The notes beneath the pieces were generated by a model. That model had not been told where the DNA came from and ran no database searches. It saw only the letters and a list, made by a program, of their open reading frames with translations. The translations under genes were made by a program, and so were the position numbers. DNA of 64,000 nucleotides from an uncultured Planctomycetaceae bacterium (lineage in GTDB: Bacteria > Planctomycetota > Planctomycetia > Planctomycetales > Planctomycetaceae), in NCBI GenBank assembly GCA_903871805.1, contig CAIQIE010000001.1, positions 1-64,000 of the forward strand, written 5' to 3'. Positions 1 to 9,050 of this stretch are shown here, piece by piece. Positions within the stretch are counted from its first letter, which is position 1. Each line of letters opens with the position of its first letter.

Positions 1-1
1 C

Positions 2-865
2 AGTTCCTGCTTCGATGCCAACGGGGGATTGTTCGAAACGCTGCTGGGTGAACAGGATGCTGTGATTTCGGATCAGTTGAATCACGCCAGCATTATTGAC
101 GGAGTTCGTCTCTGCAAGGCTCAGCGATTTCGCTATCGCAATAATGACATGGCCGATCTTGAGCAACAGTTGCAGGCTGCAAAGGAGTGTCGCAATCGAG
201 TGATTGCCACGGACGGCGTGTTTTCGATGGACGGTTATCTGGCAAAGCTGCCGGACATTTGTGAGCTCGCAGACCGTTACAATGCGTCGATCTTCGTTGA
301 TGATTCGCATGCCGTGGGCTTTATTGGTCCGGGCGGTCGGGGGACGCCGGAGCATTTTGGTGTGTCTGAGCGAATTGACATCATCACCGGGACGCTGGGT
401 AAAGCGCTGGGGGGTGCCAGTGGCGGTTACACCAGTGGTCGCAGGCCACTGATTGATCTTTTGCGTCAGCGTTCAAGGCCGTATCTGTTTTCCAATTCCC
501 TGGCACCGCCGATTGCTGCGGCTTCGCTGACAGCGATCGATCTGATTTCCGCGTCCGGTGAATTACGGGATCAGTTGCGAGAGAACACGCGATTCTTTCG
601 TGAGGAGATGCTGCGGGCTGGCTTTCGCATTTTGCCGGGCGATCATCCGATTGCTCCTGTGATGATCGGCGATGCTGCGCTGGCAACTGAAATGGCCAAT
701 GCGCTGCTGGCACTGGGCATTTACGTAGTTGGTTTTTCCTTCCCGGTTGTTCCGCGAGGCGAGGCGCGGATCAGAACTCAGATGTCGGCTGCACATACAC
801 GACCGCAACTGGAAAAAGCCGTAGCTGCGTTTACGCAGGTGGGGCGTGAGTTGGGCATCATCTGA
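2..865 (+). CDS. kbl: 2-amino-3-ketobutyrate CoA ligase (glycine C-acetyltransferase), 5' end outside window
   Basis: PLP-dependent alpha-oxoamine synthase that cleaves 2-amino-3-ketobutyrate with CoA to glycine and acetyl-CoA, the second step of threonine degradation, in the cytoplasm. The frame is open from the window's first bases ([12 protein letters not shown]...), so the N-terminal third is missing; a TTG at 29 is internal, not the start. Visible family motifs are [23 protein letters not shown] and the PLP-lysine segment [15 protein letters not shown], ending in [12 protein letters not shown]. Similarity to E. coli Kbl as I remember it is very high along the whole visible part. Threonine dehydrogenase (tdh), the usual partner, is not seen and may lie upstream. 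The stop abuts the stop of the convergent next gene with no gap. Confidence 0.95.
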   Translation, partial: SSCFDANGGLFETLLGEQDAVISDQLNHASIIDGVRLCKAQRFRYRNNDMADLEQQLQAAKECRNRVIATDGVFSMDGYLAKLPDICELADRYNASIFVDDSHAVGFIGPGGRGTPEHFGVSERIDIITGTLGKALGGASGGYTSGRRPLIDLLRQRSRPYLFSNSLAPPIAAASLTAIDLISASGELRDQLRENTRFFREEMLRAGFRILPGDHPIAPVMIGDAALATEMANALLALGIYVVGFSFPVVPRGEARIRTQMSAAHTRPQLEKAVAAFTQVGRELGII

Positions 866-1846
866 TCAGCGCGATACTGGTGCTGCATCGCTGGCCTTCT
901 GTGTTGCAGCGTCAGATCGTTTGCGGGCCTGTTGAAGAATTTTCGACCGAGCCTGCATGAGTCGTTCCGGCCAAACGAATTTGGGGGCTGTCTGCGGGTC
1001 GAATCCTGCCATGTGTCCGGACAGTCGAGTTTCCGGTCGTGTGTATCGCAATTCTGTTTCTCGAAAGACTTCGCGACACAAATCTGCCAGGGCGGGGTCG
1101 TAGTTCAGAAGTTCTTCGCGAGTGTTGACGTGATTGTGATCATGGTCATCTTCCCGGTTGTTGTCGAACCAGGACTGCACGCCTTCCGCGAAGTACTCGT
1201 GATGGTTCACGGAAGCATACTTGCCCTTCCAAAGTCCCTGAGACATGGCATTCTGCCATGCCAGTTTTACGCGATCGTCGAATGTCGGGTCGACTGAGAT
1301 CATGCCACGCAGGTGGATATTATGGGCAAATTCGTGGATCAGAATGCACTCTGCCTGATAGGGATCACCTGCATAACCGAGCAGGTTTTCTTCACCGCAC
1401 GAGCAGAAGGGATCTGTCTCTGAACCGCCCATTCCGCGAGCGCGGGCATCCCAGAAATCTCTGGCAGTGACGCCTTCTGCCTGGCCATTATCGCCGGAAG
1501 GATCTGCCATCCATTTCCATTCCGGAAGGTCTGTCGTGTACTCGTTGTGTCCAATCAGACACATCCGTGATCCGCTGCGAATCATGGCATCACGCACGTC
1601 TGGTCGTTGTGCCAGCATCATGCTGACGAGCCATGCGGCTTCTTTGAGGGCGTAGTCATTCACGGCAGCCGAGGCGAGGATGGGGTATCCGTCGGCGGAG
1701 ATATACTTGCTGTAAAAGTCCGGAGCTTTCAGTGTGGCGGGCGGGGAGGTGACAATAAACTGCGGCGATGTTAGCTCGTCAGCAGACAAAGAACCGGGCA
1801 TCAGGATTGCGATGGTCACAAGAACACGGAAAACGGCCTTGAGCAT
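866..1846 (-). CDS. Secreted zincin-like putative metallopeptidase
   Basis: A 326-residue exported protein with a signal peptide (hydrophobic stretch about residues 4-20, likely cut near SADE). Residues 171-175 are HEFAH, an HExxH zinc motif, and about 42 residues later comes EYFAE (217-221), the arrangement that supplies the third zinc ligand (Glu) in gluzincin-like families. A Cys pair (CSC, 148-150) lies just before the motif. Substrate unknown. The start is supported by AGGA about 9 nt upstream of the ATG. It lies 60 bp downstream of the ferredoxin-like gene on the same strand, so co-transcription is possible, but no functional link is evident. The peptidase assignment is an inference from the motif pair; an inactive or non-peptidase relative cannot be excluded. 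Confidence 0.7.
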   Translation of the reverse strand: MLKAVFRVLVTIAILMPGSLSADELTSPQFIVTSPPATLKAPDFYSKYISADGYPILASAAVNDYALKEAAWLVSMMLAQRPDVRDAMIRSGSRMCLIGHNEYTTDLPEWKWMADPSGDNGQAEGVTARDFWDARARGMGGSETDPFCSCGEENLLGYAGDPYQAECILIHEFAHNIHLRGMISVDPTFDDRVKLAWQNAMSQGLWKGKYASVNHHEYFAEGVQSWFDNNREDDHDHNHVNTREELLNYDPALADLCREVFRETELRYTRPETRLSGHMAGFDPQTAPKFVWPERLMQARSKILQQARKRSDAATQKASDAAPVSR

Positions 1847-1906
1847 CGGGGGATTCCTGAAGGAGCTGATCGGACAAACAGCAGTTGGCGTGACTCCTGG
1901 AACGGC

Positions 1907-2527
1907 TTAGTCCATGAAGATTCGCTTCCAGCCGCGGTACATACAGTCCAGAAGTTCACGTCCTTCTTCCGTCGCACGGAAACACACGAATCCATTACCT
2001 TCCTGCACGTCCTGGCTGACAATTCGCACATTGTCCGCTTCGCTGTACATCCAGGCTTCTTCCTGAAAAAGATGGAAGATGCGATGGAGATCTTTTTCTG
2101 AGGCGGGCAGAAAGACTTCGCCGTCCAGAAAAAGCTGGTATCCATATTCTTCCAGCTTTGGCCATGGAAGTGCCTGTGAGGTCCCGCGGTAGTATGGAGA
2201 CAGAGCCGATTCTTCGTCTGGCTTCACGTTGGGGTTGTGAAGCATGTCGATGGCGTTCCATGGACAGATCGTCAGTTGATAGAATTCGTTGCTGTCGTTT
2301 GGGGAACGGTAACACATCTGGCAGCCGATGCACCGGCTTGTGTCGATCTGATGGTAGCTTTGAGAGGGGATGTTGCTGACTACTTCGTAGATGCAATCCA
2401 CGGGGCAGACTGTCGCGCAGGAGTTGCAGGACGTGCAATTATCCTTATTGATCACATTGATGTAGCGAGTTTCCTTCTTCCGGTCGGATTTTCGAGTCAG
2501 GAAGTAGTCGGTCATGGAAATCGTCAT
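1907..2527 (-). CDS. Ferredoxin-type protein, two 4Fe-4S motifs plus C-terminal domain
   Basis: A 206-residue soluble iron-sulfur protein. The first cluster motif is canonical (CTSCNSCATVCP, then VDC, about residues 32-46). The second starts canonically (CIGCQMC) but 15 residues (YRSPNDSNEFYQLTI) separate its third cysteine from the final CP, instead of the usual three. That suggests either a modified second cluster or a looped-out ligand. The last ~100 residues have no cysteine pattern I recognise and look like a small alpha/beta domain. No signal peptide, so cytoplasmic electron transfer is likely. ATGs at 2527 and 2515 are both possible; neither has a clear ribosome site. It sits between a DUF1501 gene upstream and a secreted zincin downstream, so the redox partner is unknown. 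Confidence 0.8.
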   Translation of the reverse strand: MTISMTDYFLTRKSDRKKETRYINVINKDNCTSCNSCATVCPVDCIYEVVSNIPSQSYHQIDTSRCIGCQMCYRSPNDSNEFYQLTICPWNAIDMLHNPNVKPDEESALSPYYRGTSQALPWPKLEEYGYQLFLDGEVFLPASEKDLHRIFHLFQEEAWMYSEADNVRIVSQDVQEGNGFVCFRATEEGRELLDCMYRGWKRIFMD

Positions 2528-2901
2528 CGAACTGCCACCTTCTGTGCAAGCAGCCAGAATTACGGGAATACCACGGCGTTCCGATTCTGCAGGCGAATGA
2601 ATCGGGAGCCTTTGTCAAAGATGCTACCGCCGAGCGAAACTCACGGCAGTCTTGATCGGCCAAAATGGTGTTTCCCTGTCAGAATTTCCTGCCTGTGGGA
2701 AGACTCTGTCAATAAAACATTCACTTTTTCGGGGTCTGGAATTCGTGTCGATGTGCTCAACGCGGACTGAGGCTGAACCCGACATCAGCGAATTTCCAGA
2801 GCCCACCGCAGCGTTGGTGGTCAATTGTTCAGTTTTCCTGTGTGATGTTGCTGCTGTTTTTTAAGGGGTTGCTGGGTTGGATTGAGGAGCCATCGAGAGC
2901 G
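2528..2901. other. Intergenic stretch, no gene seen
   Basis: About 370 bp between the end of the DUF1501 gene and the start of the ferredoxin gene, both on the minus strand. Short ORFs here lack a plausible start site or family resemblance. It should hold the ferredoxin promoter, but no clear -35/-10 pair was found. Confidence 0.5.
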
Positions 2902-4281
2902 TTATCGGACGAATTGCAGTGGATGGCCGGTGTTTGCGGGGAGCGTGAAGCCATCGGGGCTGAGGCGCGTGGCGGGATCGATTCCGAGAGCGGTCAGGAC
3001 GGTGGCGTTGAAGTCTTCCGGGCTGACGGGTCTTTCGCGAACCCACATGGCCGTTTCGTCGGACGCGCCGTAGACGAGTCCGCCAGGTATGCCAGCTCCG
3101 GCCAGCATGGCGGAGTAGCAGTTTGGCCAGTGATCTCTTCCGATGGCTGAGGCCCCGCGGCTGATTTTCGGAGTTCTTCCGAATTCGCCGACGAGAACCA
3201 CCAGTGTGGACTCGAGAAGGCCTCGATCTTCAAGATCCTGAATGAGAGCGGCCACAGAAGCATCGGCACGTGGCAGAGCCCAGCCGAGACCATTCCATCC
3301 GTTGTCGAAGATACCGATGCCGGCGTTTCCATGCATATCCCAGGTTTCGACGCTGACAAACTTGTCATTGGGCGCGAGTCCCATCCAGGCGACGACATTG
3401 ACGAGTCTGACGCCGGATTCGATGAGTCTTCGGGCCATCAGGAGATTCTGTCCGAAGGGATGTCGCCCGTAGTGATCTCGCATTTGCGGAGTTTCTTCTT
3501 CGACATTGAATGCGATTTTTGCGTCATTGCTGTGCAGCAGCGTGTAGGCCTTTTCCTGCAGTGTGGTCAGAGCCTGGAGTTTTGTGTTGGTGTCGTTCTG
3601 CTGAAGTTTCTGCAGGAGATTCCAGCGGGATTCCATGCGTGTGGGTGTTATGTCAGCAGCGGATTCGAAAGCCCGCACCTGAAATCCGGGAGTTCCGGGG
3701 TTATCGTCGTGTCGTTCGCCGATGAGTAGAGGAGCGTGATTGATACCGAGGTGTCCACCGCTGAGATACGCGGACTCTGCCGGAGCAGCACCGCCACCGA
3801 ACTTCTGCAGCCAGACATGGGAAGGCATGTTGGTTTCAGATGGTCGGAGTCGGGTCACGATGGAGCCGAGGGACGGTGAGTTTTTTGCGGGGGCTGACGA
3901 TCCGGCGAGGAGCATTTCGTTGGCGACATTATGCACTGGAACACTGTGGCTCATTGAGCGAATGACGCAGAGTTTGTCGGAGATACTGGCCAGATTTGGC
4001 ATCAGTTCGCCGACCTGAAATCCGGGTGTTTTTGTGGAAATGGGTTTGTAGGGTCCGCGGATTTCTGCCGGAGCCTGTGGTTTGGGATCCCACGAATCCA
4101 GTTGGCTGAGTCCGCCGTACTGAAAAATGAAGATACACGAGCGAGCGGACTGGCCGGTAGTGGAGTTGGCTGAGAGCAGTTGCGGCAGGTTGAGCAGTGA
4201 TCCGGTGAGGCTTCCGGCGAGACCGAGGGTACCGCATTGCAGGACTTGTCGGCGGCGGGTTTTGGTGACGTCGAGTTTCAC
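2902..4281 (-). CDS. DUF1501 protein, Tat-exported
   Basis: A member of the large planctomycete DUF1501 family, distantly related to the alkaline phosphatase/sulfatase fold. The N-terminus carries a twin-arginine signal (TKTRRRQVLQCGTLGLAGS), implying export of a folded protein. Family landmarks include FIFQYGGLSQLDSWDPKP, HNVANEML, VNVVAWMG, NWHGN-type WDMHGN, LVVLVGEFGRTPKI and GRDHWPNCYSAMLAG. I chose the GTG at 4281 (459 residues) because AAAGG lies about 9 nt upstream; the frame extends to a TTG at 4305. DUF1501 genes usually sit beside a DUF1549/DUF1553 cytochrome-like gene; none is present here, so this is an orphan copy. Biochemical function of the family is not established. Confidence 0.9.
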   Translation of the reverse strand: MKLDVTKTRRRQVLQCGTLGLAGSLTGSLLNLPQLLSANSTTGQSARSCIFIFQYGGLSQLDSWDPKPQAPAEIRGPYKPISTKTPGFQVGELMPNLASISDKLCVIRSMSHSVPVHNVANEMLLAGSSAPAKNSPSLGSIVTRLRPSETNMPSHVWLQKFGGGAAPAESAYLSGGHLGINHAPLLIGERHDDNPGTPGFQVRAFESAADITPTRMESRWNLLQKLQQNDTNTKLQALTTLQEKAYTLLHSNDAKIAFNVEEETPQMRDHYGRHPFGQNLLMARRLIESGVRLVNVVAWMGLAPNDKFVSVETWDMHGNAGIGIFDNGWNGLGWALPRADASVAALIQDLEDRGLLESTLVVLVGEFGRTPKISRGASAIGRDHWPNCYSAMLAGAGIPGGLVYGASDETAMWVRERPVSPEDFNATVLTALGIDPATRLSPDGFTLPANTGHPLQFVR

Positions 4282-4452
4282 TGGCACGGCCCTTTGCAGG
4301 AACAAAAAGTGGGTCGCCGGGCCACTGATGGGCCAAATCTGTCGAAAATCCTGCAGGGTTCAGCCGTTTTATGCAAGTGGATTCGTGAATTCCCCAGTGA
4401 AATTCCTCTCGCTTTTCGCCGGCAGACGGCCACAATACGTCTGGGGCATGGT

Positions 4453-4486
4453 GGAAAGCGATCCCTGCGAGCAGGGAATCGCTTCC
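4453..4486. repeat. Long imperfect hairpin upstream of hflX and DUF1501
   Basis: The arms GGAAAGCGATCCCTGC and GCAGGGAATCGCTTCC pair across a 2-nt GA spacer, with single-base bulges. It lies in the 374-bp divergent region between the DUF1501 start (4281) and hflX (4656), which otherwise shows no gene. There is no T-run on either side, so it does not look like a standard terminator. It could be a protein-binding dyad or a small dispersed palindrome. Confidence 0.55.
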
Positions 4487-4655
4487 GAGTGAACATGTTT
4501 GCCAGAAAGTAGCTTTGAAGACAGCGGTACCGTCTTAAAGGGGTCGGCCGTTGTCGAGAATTGTTATACAGGCATCACTGATGGTGGTTTCATTGTGTCG
4601 AAATGCCATTCAGAGAGTCGCTTACTGAGAACCTTTAGAACAAGGACCTGAACTC

Positions 4656-5966
4656 TTGGGTGATCCGAAGCGTGATTCGTTAAACGTCGCAAGTCAGCGT
4701 GCTGTACTGGCAGGGGTCTTTCATCCTGACGACGGGTTTGCTCGCACCAACGCCCTTGATGAGCTTAAGGGGCTGGTGAAGACAGCTGGCGTGGAAGTTG
4801 TCGGGGAGTTGGTACAGTTTCGGGAGACTCCGACGCCCTCGACGTGTCTTGGCAGCGGCAAGGTGGAAGAGCTGAAGCAGTTGATGGAAGCGACGGATGC
4901 CCAAATGGTCATCTTCGACAACAATCTGACACCGTCTCAGGGGCGATCACTGGAGCAGGAGCTGCAGAAGCCGATTCTGGACCGCAGCGAAGTGATCCTC
5001 GACATCTTTGCGACTCATGCAAGAACTCATGAGGCCATGCTGCAGGTCGAGCTGGCGCAGCTGATGTACTACCGGACGCGTCTGAAGCGTATGTGGACGC
5101 ATCTGGAGCGTATTGGCGGTGGTGGTACAGGGGGCTTGGGGGCTGGCCGTGGTCCTGGTGAAAAGCAGCTGGAAACCGACCGTCGTCTGATTGACAAGCG
5201 AATTGCAGAACTCAAGGCGCGACTTCGAGAAGTGGAAGAGCGTCGAGTGCGAACTGTGGGGCTTCGTCGGGAGCAGCCGACAGTTTCCCTGGTTGGCTAT
5301 ACCAATGCCGGCAAGAGCACACTGATGCGTGCGCTAACGGGTGCAGATGTTCTGGTGGAGGACAAGCTCTTTGCGACACTGGATACCAGAACACGTCGCT
5401 GGCACGTCAACGCTTTTGGCGATGTGTTGCTCAGCGACACGGTGGGTTTTGTACGCAACCTTCCGCATCATCTGGTCGCATCCTTCCGGTCGACACTGGA
5501 AGAGGCTCGTCATGCTGATTTGCTGCTGCACGTGGTCGACGCCAGCAATCTGGAGGCGGAGCGTCAGATCAGTACGGTTTACGAGGTGCTGAAAGAGCTT
5601 GGCATCGAACCGAAAAATGTGTTGCTGGTTTTGAATAAAGTGGATCGGGTCAGCGACCAGTCGTTTGTTGACGTGCTGAGGCGTCGGTATGAGGACACGG
5701 TAACCATCAGTGCCGCAGAAGGTCTTGGTTTGGATCGGCTGAATGCAGTGGTGGCGGAACGCCTGTCGGGCGGGTTTGTTGAGGCGGAAATTGAGACGGG
5801 AGTCGGCAACGGACGTCTGTTTGCATGGCTGAATCAGCATGCGGAAGAGCACAGTCGAATCTATCCGGATGATGCGTCTTCCAGGGTTCGCATTTCCTGT
5901 CGCCTTCCTCGCCAGGCCGTTGGCAGCATTCCCAGGGAAGACACGGTCGTGAACCTTCATAACTGA
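4656..5966 (+). CDS. hflX: Ribosome-associated GTPase HflX
   Basis: GTPase that binds the 50S subunit and splits stalled ribosomes, mainly in stress. The N-terminal HflX domain is followed by the glycine-rich linker and GPGEKQLETDRR (residues 166-177), then the G domain: G1 GYTNAGKST (214-222), G3 DTVGF (261-265), G4 NKVD (327-330), and an SA motif as G5. The 436-residue length fits the family. The apparent start is TTG at 4656 with AAGGA (4642-4646) 9 nt upstream; no in-frame ATG gives a complete N-terminus, so I accept the rare TTG start. The usual hfq partner is absent and the gene stands alone. Confidence 0.95.
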   Translation: MGDPKRDSLNVASQRAVLAGVFHPDDGFARTNALDELKGLVKTAGVEVVGELVQFRETPTPSTCLGSGKVEELKQLMEATDAQMVIFDNNLTPSQGRSLEQELQKPILDRSEVILDIFATHARTHEAMLQVELAQLMYYRTRLKRMWTHLERIGGGGTGGLGAGRGPGEKQLETDRRLIDKRIAELKARLREVEERRVRTVGLRREQPTVSLVGYTNAGKSTLMRALTGADVLVEDKLFATLDTRTRRWHVNAFGDVLLSDTVGFVRNLPHHLVASFRSTLEEARHADLLLHVVDASNLEAERQISTVYEVLKELGIEPKNVLLVLNKVDRVSDQSFVDVLRRRYEDTVTISAAEGLGLDRLNAVVAERLSGGFVEAEIETGVGNGRLFAWLNQHAEEHSRIYPDDASSRVRISCRLPRQAVGSIPREDTVVNLHN

Positions 5967-6042
5967 TCTGTTCCTGATAACTCGTGCCTGAATCAGGGTA
6001 CGGGCGGCCGTTCCGGGAAGATTGAGGGGCCTTTTTCCATAA

Positions 6043-6067
6043 AAAACGGCATCGTGAGATCCGTTTT
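6043..6067 (+). terminator. Weak hairpin downstream of hflX
   Basis: AAAACGG (6043-6049) pairs with CCGTTTT (6061-6067) across 11 nt; the 3' arm ends in a short T-run. It is 77 bp beyond the hflX stop and is the only terminator-like structure in the 314-bp gap before the adaptor gene. The rest of that gap shows nothing I can assign. Confidence 0.35.
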
Positions 6068-6280
6068 CTGACGATTTCTCGTTCGGAATTGCGAAAGGCA
6101 GTCATTGGTCAGAAACAGTCTGGCGGGCATCCTGTCCGTTCGGTAACGTAAATCGTCGGAATCGTGTGATCATGGCTGGGAACGGCTGTTGAGGAATCAA
6201 AACTACGCCCGTGGGTTGAGATTCTGATCAATCTGATGTATCGAGCGAAGAGCTGAAAACTGTCGCGAAGAACGCACTCT

Positions 6281-7738
6281 ATGAAGACTTTTGTTAAGCT
6301 GATGATTATTGCCGCGGTGGTTGGCACCCTGCTGTACTTTGGTGGACTCAAGGCTTCTGCGTGGCTGGCAGAACGCAATAAGCCGCGGTATCGAACCGCC
6401 AGACTGGAAACCGGTGATCTGAGGATCTCTGTGAATGCGTCTGGTGAAGTGAATCCGGTATTAAAGGTGAAGGTCGGCAGCTTTGTTTCCGGTCCCATTG
6501 AAAAGCTGCATGTGGATTACAACAGTGAAGTGAAGGAAGGTCAGCTTCTGGCGGAAATTGATCCTCGCATTTACAACGCCAGCGTTTCCAGGGATCAGGC
6601 CGCGTTGAAAACTCGCCTTGCAGATGTTGATCGTGTCAAAGCAGAACTGCAGCGGGCCATCAATGATGAAAAACGTTCGCTGGCTTTAAAGCAGGAGAAC
6701 AACGACTTTATTTCTCAGGCCGAGCTGGATCAGTACCGTTTTGCCCGTATTGCCCTTGAGGCCCAGCTGGAGGTTGCTGAAGCTGGTGTCAGCCAGGCTG
6801 AGGCCAATCTGGAAAACTCGACTGCCAATGTGGGATATACAAAGATTACATCGCCCGTGGATGGCGTGGTGATTGATCGACTGATCGACCCTGGTCAGAC
6901 ACTGGCTGCACAGTTTCAAACTCCTGAACTGTTTGTGATTGCTCCGCAAATGCGAGAGAAGATGCATATTCTTGCTGCTGTCGACGAAGCGGACATCGGA
7001 TTGATCCGGAATGCGCGGGAATTAAAGCAGCCCATCTTTTTTTCTGTGGACGCTTATCCGGATGTTGTCTTCAGAGATGCGGCGATTGACCAGATTCGAA
7101 TTTCGCCGACTGTCAGCCAGAATGTCGTGACGTACCCTGTGATTGTGGCGACGCCCAATCCGGATCTGAAGCTGCTGCCTGGGATGACAGCGAATCTGAC
7201 TTTTCAGGTGTCTGAGCTGAAGAGCATTCTGAAGATTCCCAACGAAGCTCTGCGATTTAACCCTGAGAAAGGGATGGTACGCGAAGCTGATCAGAAGTAT
7301 CTGGAGCTCTTTATTGCTCAGGATGACAAGGATAATTCGGCGACGTCTTCCATTTCTGCCCCGGTTGATGAAAGTGTTGCTGCCGCAAAAGCTGCGACTC
7401 GACGGATCGTCTGGGTTCGTGAAACAGAACTGGAATCTGCCGAGGCAGCCAGTCTGAAGCAGTCAGCGGGGACGGCGGAGAGTGCAGCCGGCATCAGCAG
7501 TACGACAGTGGTGGTGTCGCCTGCGCCGGTGACGACGGCCAGTGTGACAGGCGGGGCCCCTGAAGCATCTCTTTCGCCGGCTGCGGTCGGTGCTGGCGAG
7601 ATGAGGTATTCCGGAAAGCTGCGGGCGGTTGAGGTGATGATTGGCGACAGTGATTATCAGTTTACGCACGTCACCGGTGGCGGTCTGCAAAGTGGTGATG
7701 AAGTGGTGACAGGGATCAAGCCTGCGGAGGCTCCATGA
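6281..7738 (+). CDS. Periplasmic adaptor (HlyD/MacA-type) subunit of a tripartite ABC exporter
   Basis: Membrane-fusion protein, 485 residues, anchored by one N-terminal segment (about 5-25). It has the MacA order: barrel-sandwich half (VNPVLKVKVGSFVSGPIEKL), a helical hairpin (about 100-180, heptad-rich), the returning lipoyl half (YTKITSPVDGVVIDR) and a beta-barrel with GMTANLTFQ. Residues ~350-445 are an Ala/Ser/Thr-rich segment that MacA proteins normally lack; a membrane-proximal domain follows. It would link an inner-membrane ABC permease to an outer-membrane channel. The stop overlaps the start of the permease (ATGA), so the two are translationally coupled. No outer-membrane TolC-like gene or ATPase gene lies beside it. 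Confidence 0.87.
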   Translation: MKTFVKLMIIAAVVGTLLYFGGLKASAWLAERNKPRYRTARLETGDLRISVNASGEVNPVLKVKVGSFVSGPIEKLHVDYNSEVKEGQLLAEIDPRIYNASVSRDQAALKTRLADVDRVKAELQRAINDEKRSLALKQENNDFISQAELDQYRFARIALEAQLEVAEAGVSQAEANLENSTANVGYTKITSPVDGVVIDRLIDPGQTLAAQFQTPELFVIAPQMREKMHILAAVDEADIGLIRNARELKQPIFFSVDAYPDVVFRDAAIDQIRISPTVSQNVVTYPVIVATPNPDLKLLPGMTANLTFQVSELKSILKIPNEALRFNPEKGMVREADQKYLELFIAQDDKDNSATSSISAPVDESVAAAKAATRRIVWVRETELESAEAASLKQSAGTAESAAGISSTTVVVSPAPVTTASVTGGAPEASLSPAAVGAGEMRYSGKLRAVEVMIGDSDYQFTHVTGGGLQSGDEVVTGIKPAEAP

Positions 7739-8976
7739 GCATCTTTCTGACGATTTCCGTGGCGGTCCGAGCCCTGTTTCGAAACAAGCTCCGAGCGTCG
7801 TTGACGGTTCTTGGGATTGTCATTGGTATTGCGGCCGTCACGACAATGGTTTCGATTGGCAGCAGCGCTGGGCAGCTTCTTCAGAACCAGCTGCAGTCCA
7901 TTGGATCCAACTTTATTGTGGTGCAGCCACGATTTGAACGACGACGTGGGGTTCAGTCCGGCAATGTCAATACACTGACCGATGATGATGCGGCGGCGAT
8001 AGGTCGTGAATGTGACGCGGTGCTGGCATTTTCTCCGCTGGTATTTGGTGCAAAGCCGGTAGTTCGCGGCAATTCCAATATGCAGCCAAAGGAGATGTGG
8101 GGCGTCGGTGTTGATTATCTTCGAGTTCGCAGCTGGGACATTGATGCCGGTGGTTTTTTCACGGATCGAGACGAGCGTGCCGGTAATTGTGTGTGTGTCG
8201 TGGGGCACACAATTGTGCGGGAGTTATTTCCGGCAGATAATCCTGTTGGTCAGCAATTGCGAATCGGCAACATTCCATTCACGGTTGTGGGAGTGCTTGG
8301 AAAAAAAGGAGCCTCGCTGACGGGAGATGATCAGGACAACATCGTGTTGATGCCATACACGACGGTGAAGCGTCGGCTGCAGGGATCCTCGTTCAACGAT
8401 GTTGCCGCCATTCTTGTGGGCGCTCGAGCACCTGAGCTGATTGAAACTGCGAAAGGTGAAATCCTGCAGCTGCTGAAAGATCGTCACCACATAGCGTTCG
8501 GTCAGAAACCAGATTTTGAAGTGGTCACCAGTGCTCAGCTATCGGAGCTTTTTGGCACCATTACAGGAGCGATGACGGCATTGCTTGCGTCCATTGCCGG
8601 GATCTCGCTGCTTGTTGGCGGCGTGGGAATCATGAATATCATGTTGGTCTCTGTCACAGAACGTACGCGAGAGATTGGGATTCGCATGGCTGTCGGGGCG
8701 CGGGGCCGCGACATCCTGTTTCAGTTCCTCATAGAGTCTGTTGTGCTGAGTTGCTTTGGAGGTATCATCGGACTGACACTGGGCATCAGTGCTTCCGTTG
8801 GTATTACCAAACTGATTAATTCGATCAGCCCGGGGGCCGACTGGCCTGTGGTTGTGTCTATTCCCGCTGGAATCATTGCTATGGTCTTCGCCGCGACCGT
8901 CGGGTTGGTTTTTGGCATGTATCCTGCGTGGCGGGCGAGCTGCCTTGATCCGATTGATGCGTTGCGGTACGAATAG
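7735..8976 (+). CDS. MacB-like ABC transporter permease (FtsX domain)
   Basis: Inner-membrane permease, 413 residues. It has one N-terminal transmembrane helix (about 16-40), a large periplasmic MacB core domain, and three C-terminal helices containing the family sequence GGVGIMNIMLVSVTERTREI and IGIRMAVGARGRDI. A strong GGAGG ribosome site (about 7725-7729) sits inside the end of the adaptor gene. Unlike E. coli MacB (about 648 residues) it lacks the N-terminal ATPase domain, and no LolD-type ATPase gene follows: the next gene is convergent. The ATPase must come from elsewhere in the genome. Substrate unknown. Confidence 0.9.
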   Translation: MSIFLTISVAVRALFRNKLRASLTVLGIVIGIAAVTTMVSIGSSAGQLLQNQLQSIGSNFIVVQPRFERRRGVQSGNVNTLTDDDAAAIGRECDAVLAFSPLVFGAKPVVRGNSNMQPKEMWGVGVDYLRVRSWDIDAGGFFTDRDERAGNCVCVVGHTIVRELFPADNPVGQQLRIGNIPFTVVGVLGKKGASLTGDDQDNIVLMPYTTVKRRLQGSSFNDVAAILVGARAPELIETAKGEILQLLKDRHHIAFGQKPDFEVVTSAQLSELFGTITGAMTALLASIAGISLLVGGVGIMNIMLVSVTERTREIGIRMAVGARGRDILFQFLIESVVLSCFGGIIGLTLGISASVGITKLINSISPGADWPVVVSIPAGIIAMVFAATVGLVFGMYPAWRASCLDPIDALRYE

Positions 8977-9003
8977 GCCAGTCTTGCCTGTGGACGTCGC
9001 AGA

Positions 9004-9036
9004 GCCTGTCGCACCGCGAAGAACGGTTCGACAGGC
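9004..9036. terminator. Bidirectional hairpin between convergent genes
   Basis: GCCTGTCG (9004-9011) and CGACAGGC (9029-9036) form a perfect 8-bp stem, with a nested ACCG/CGGT pairing inside the loop. It occupies the 74-bp space between the permease stop (8976) and the stop of the convergent PHP-domain gene (9051), where a shared terminator is expected. Neither side has a long T-run. Confidence 0.5.
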
Positions 9037-9050
9037 CAGACGCGGACCTG

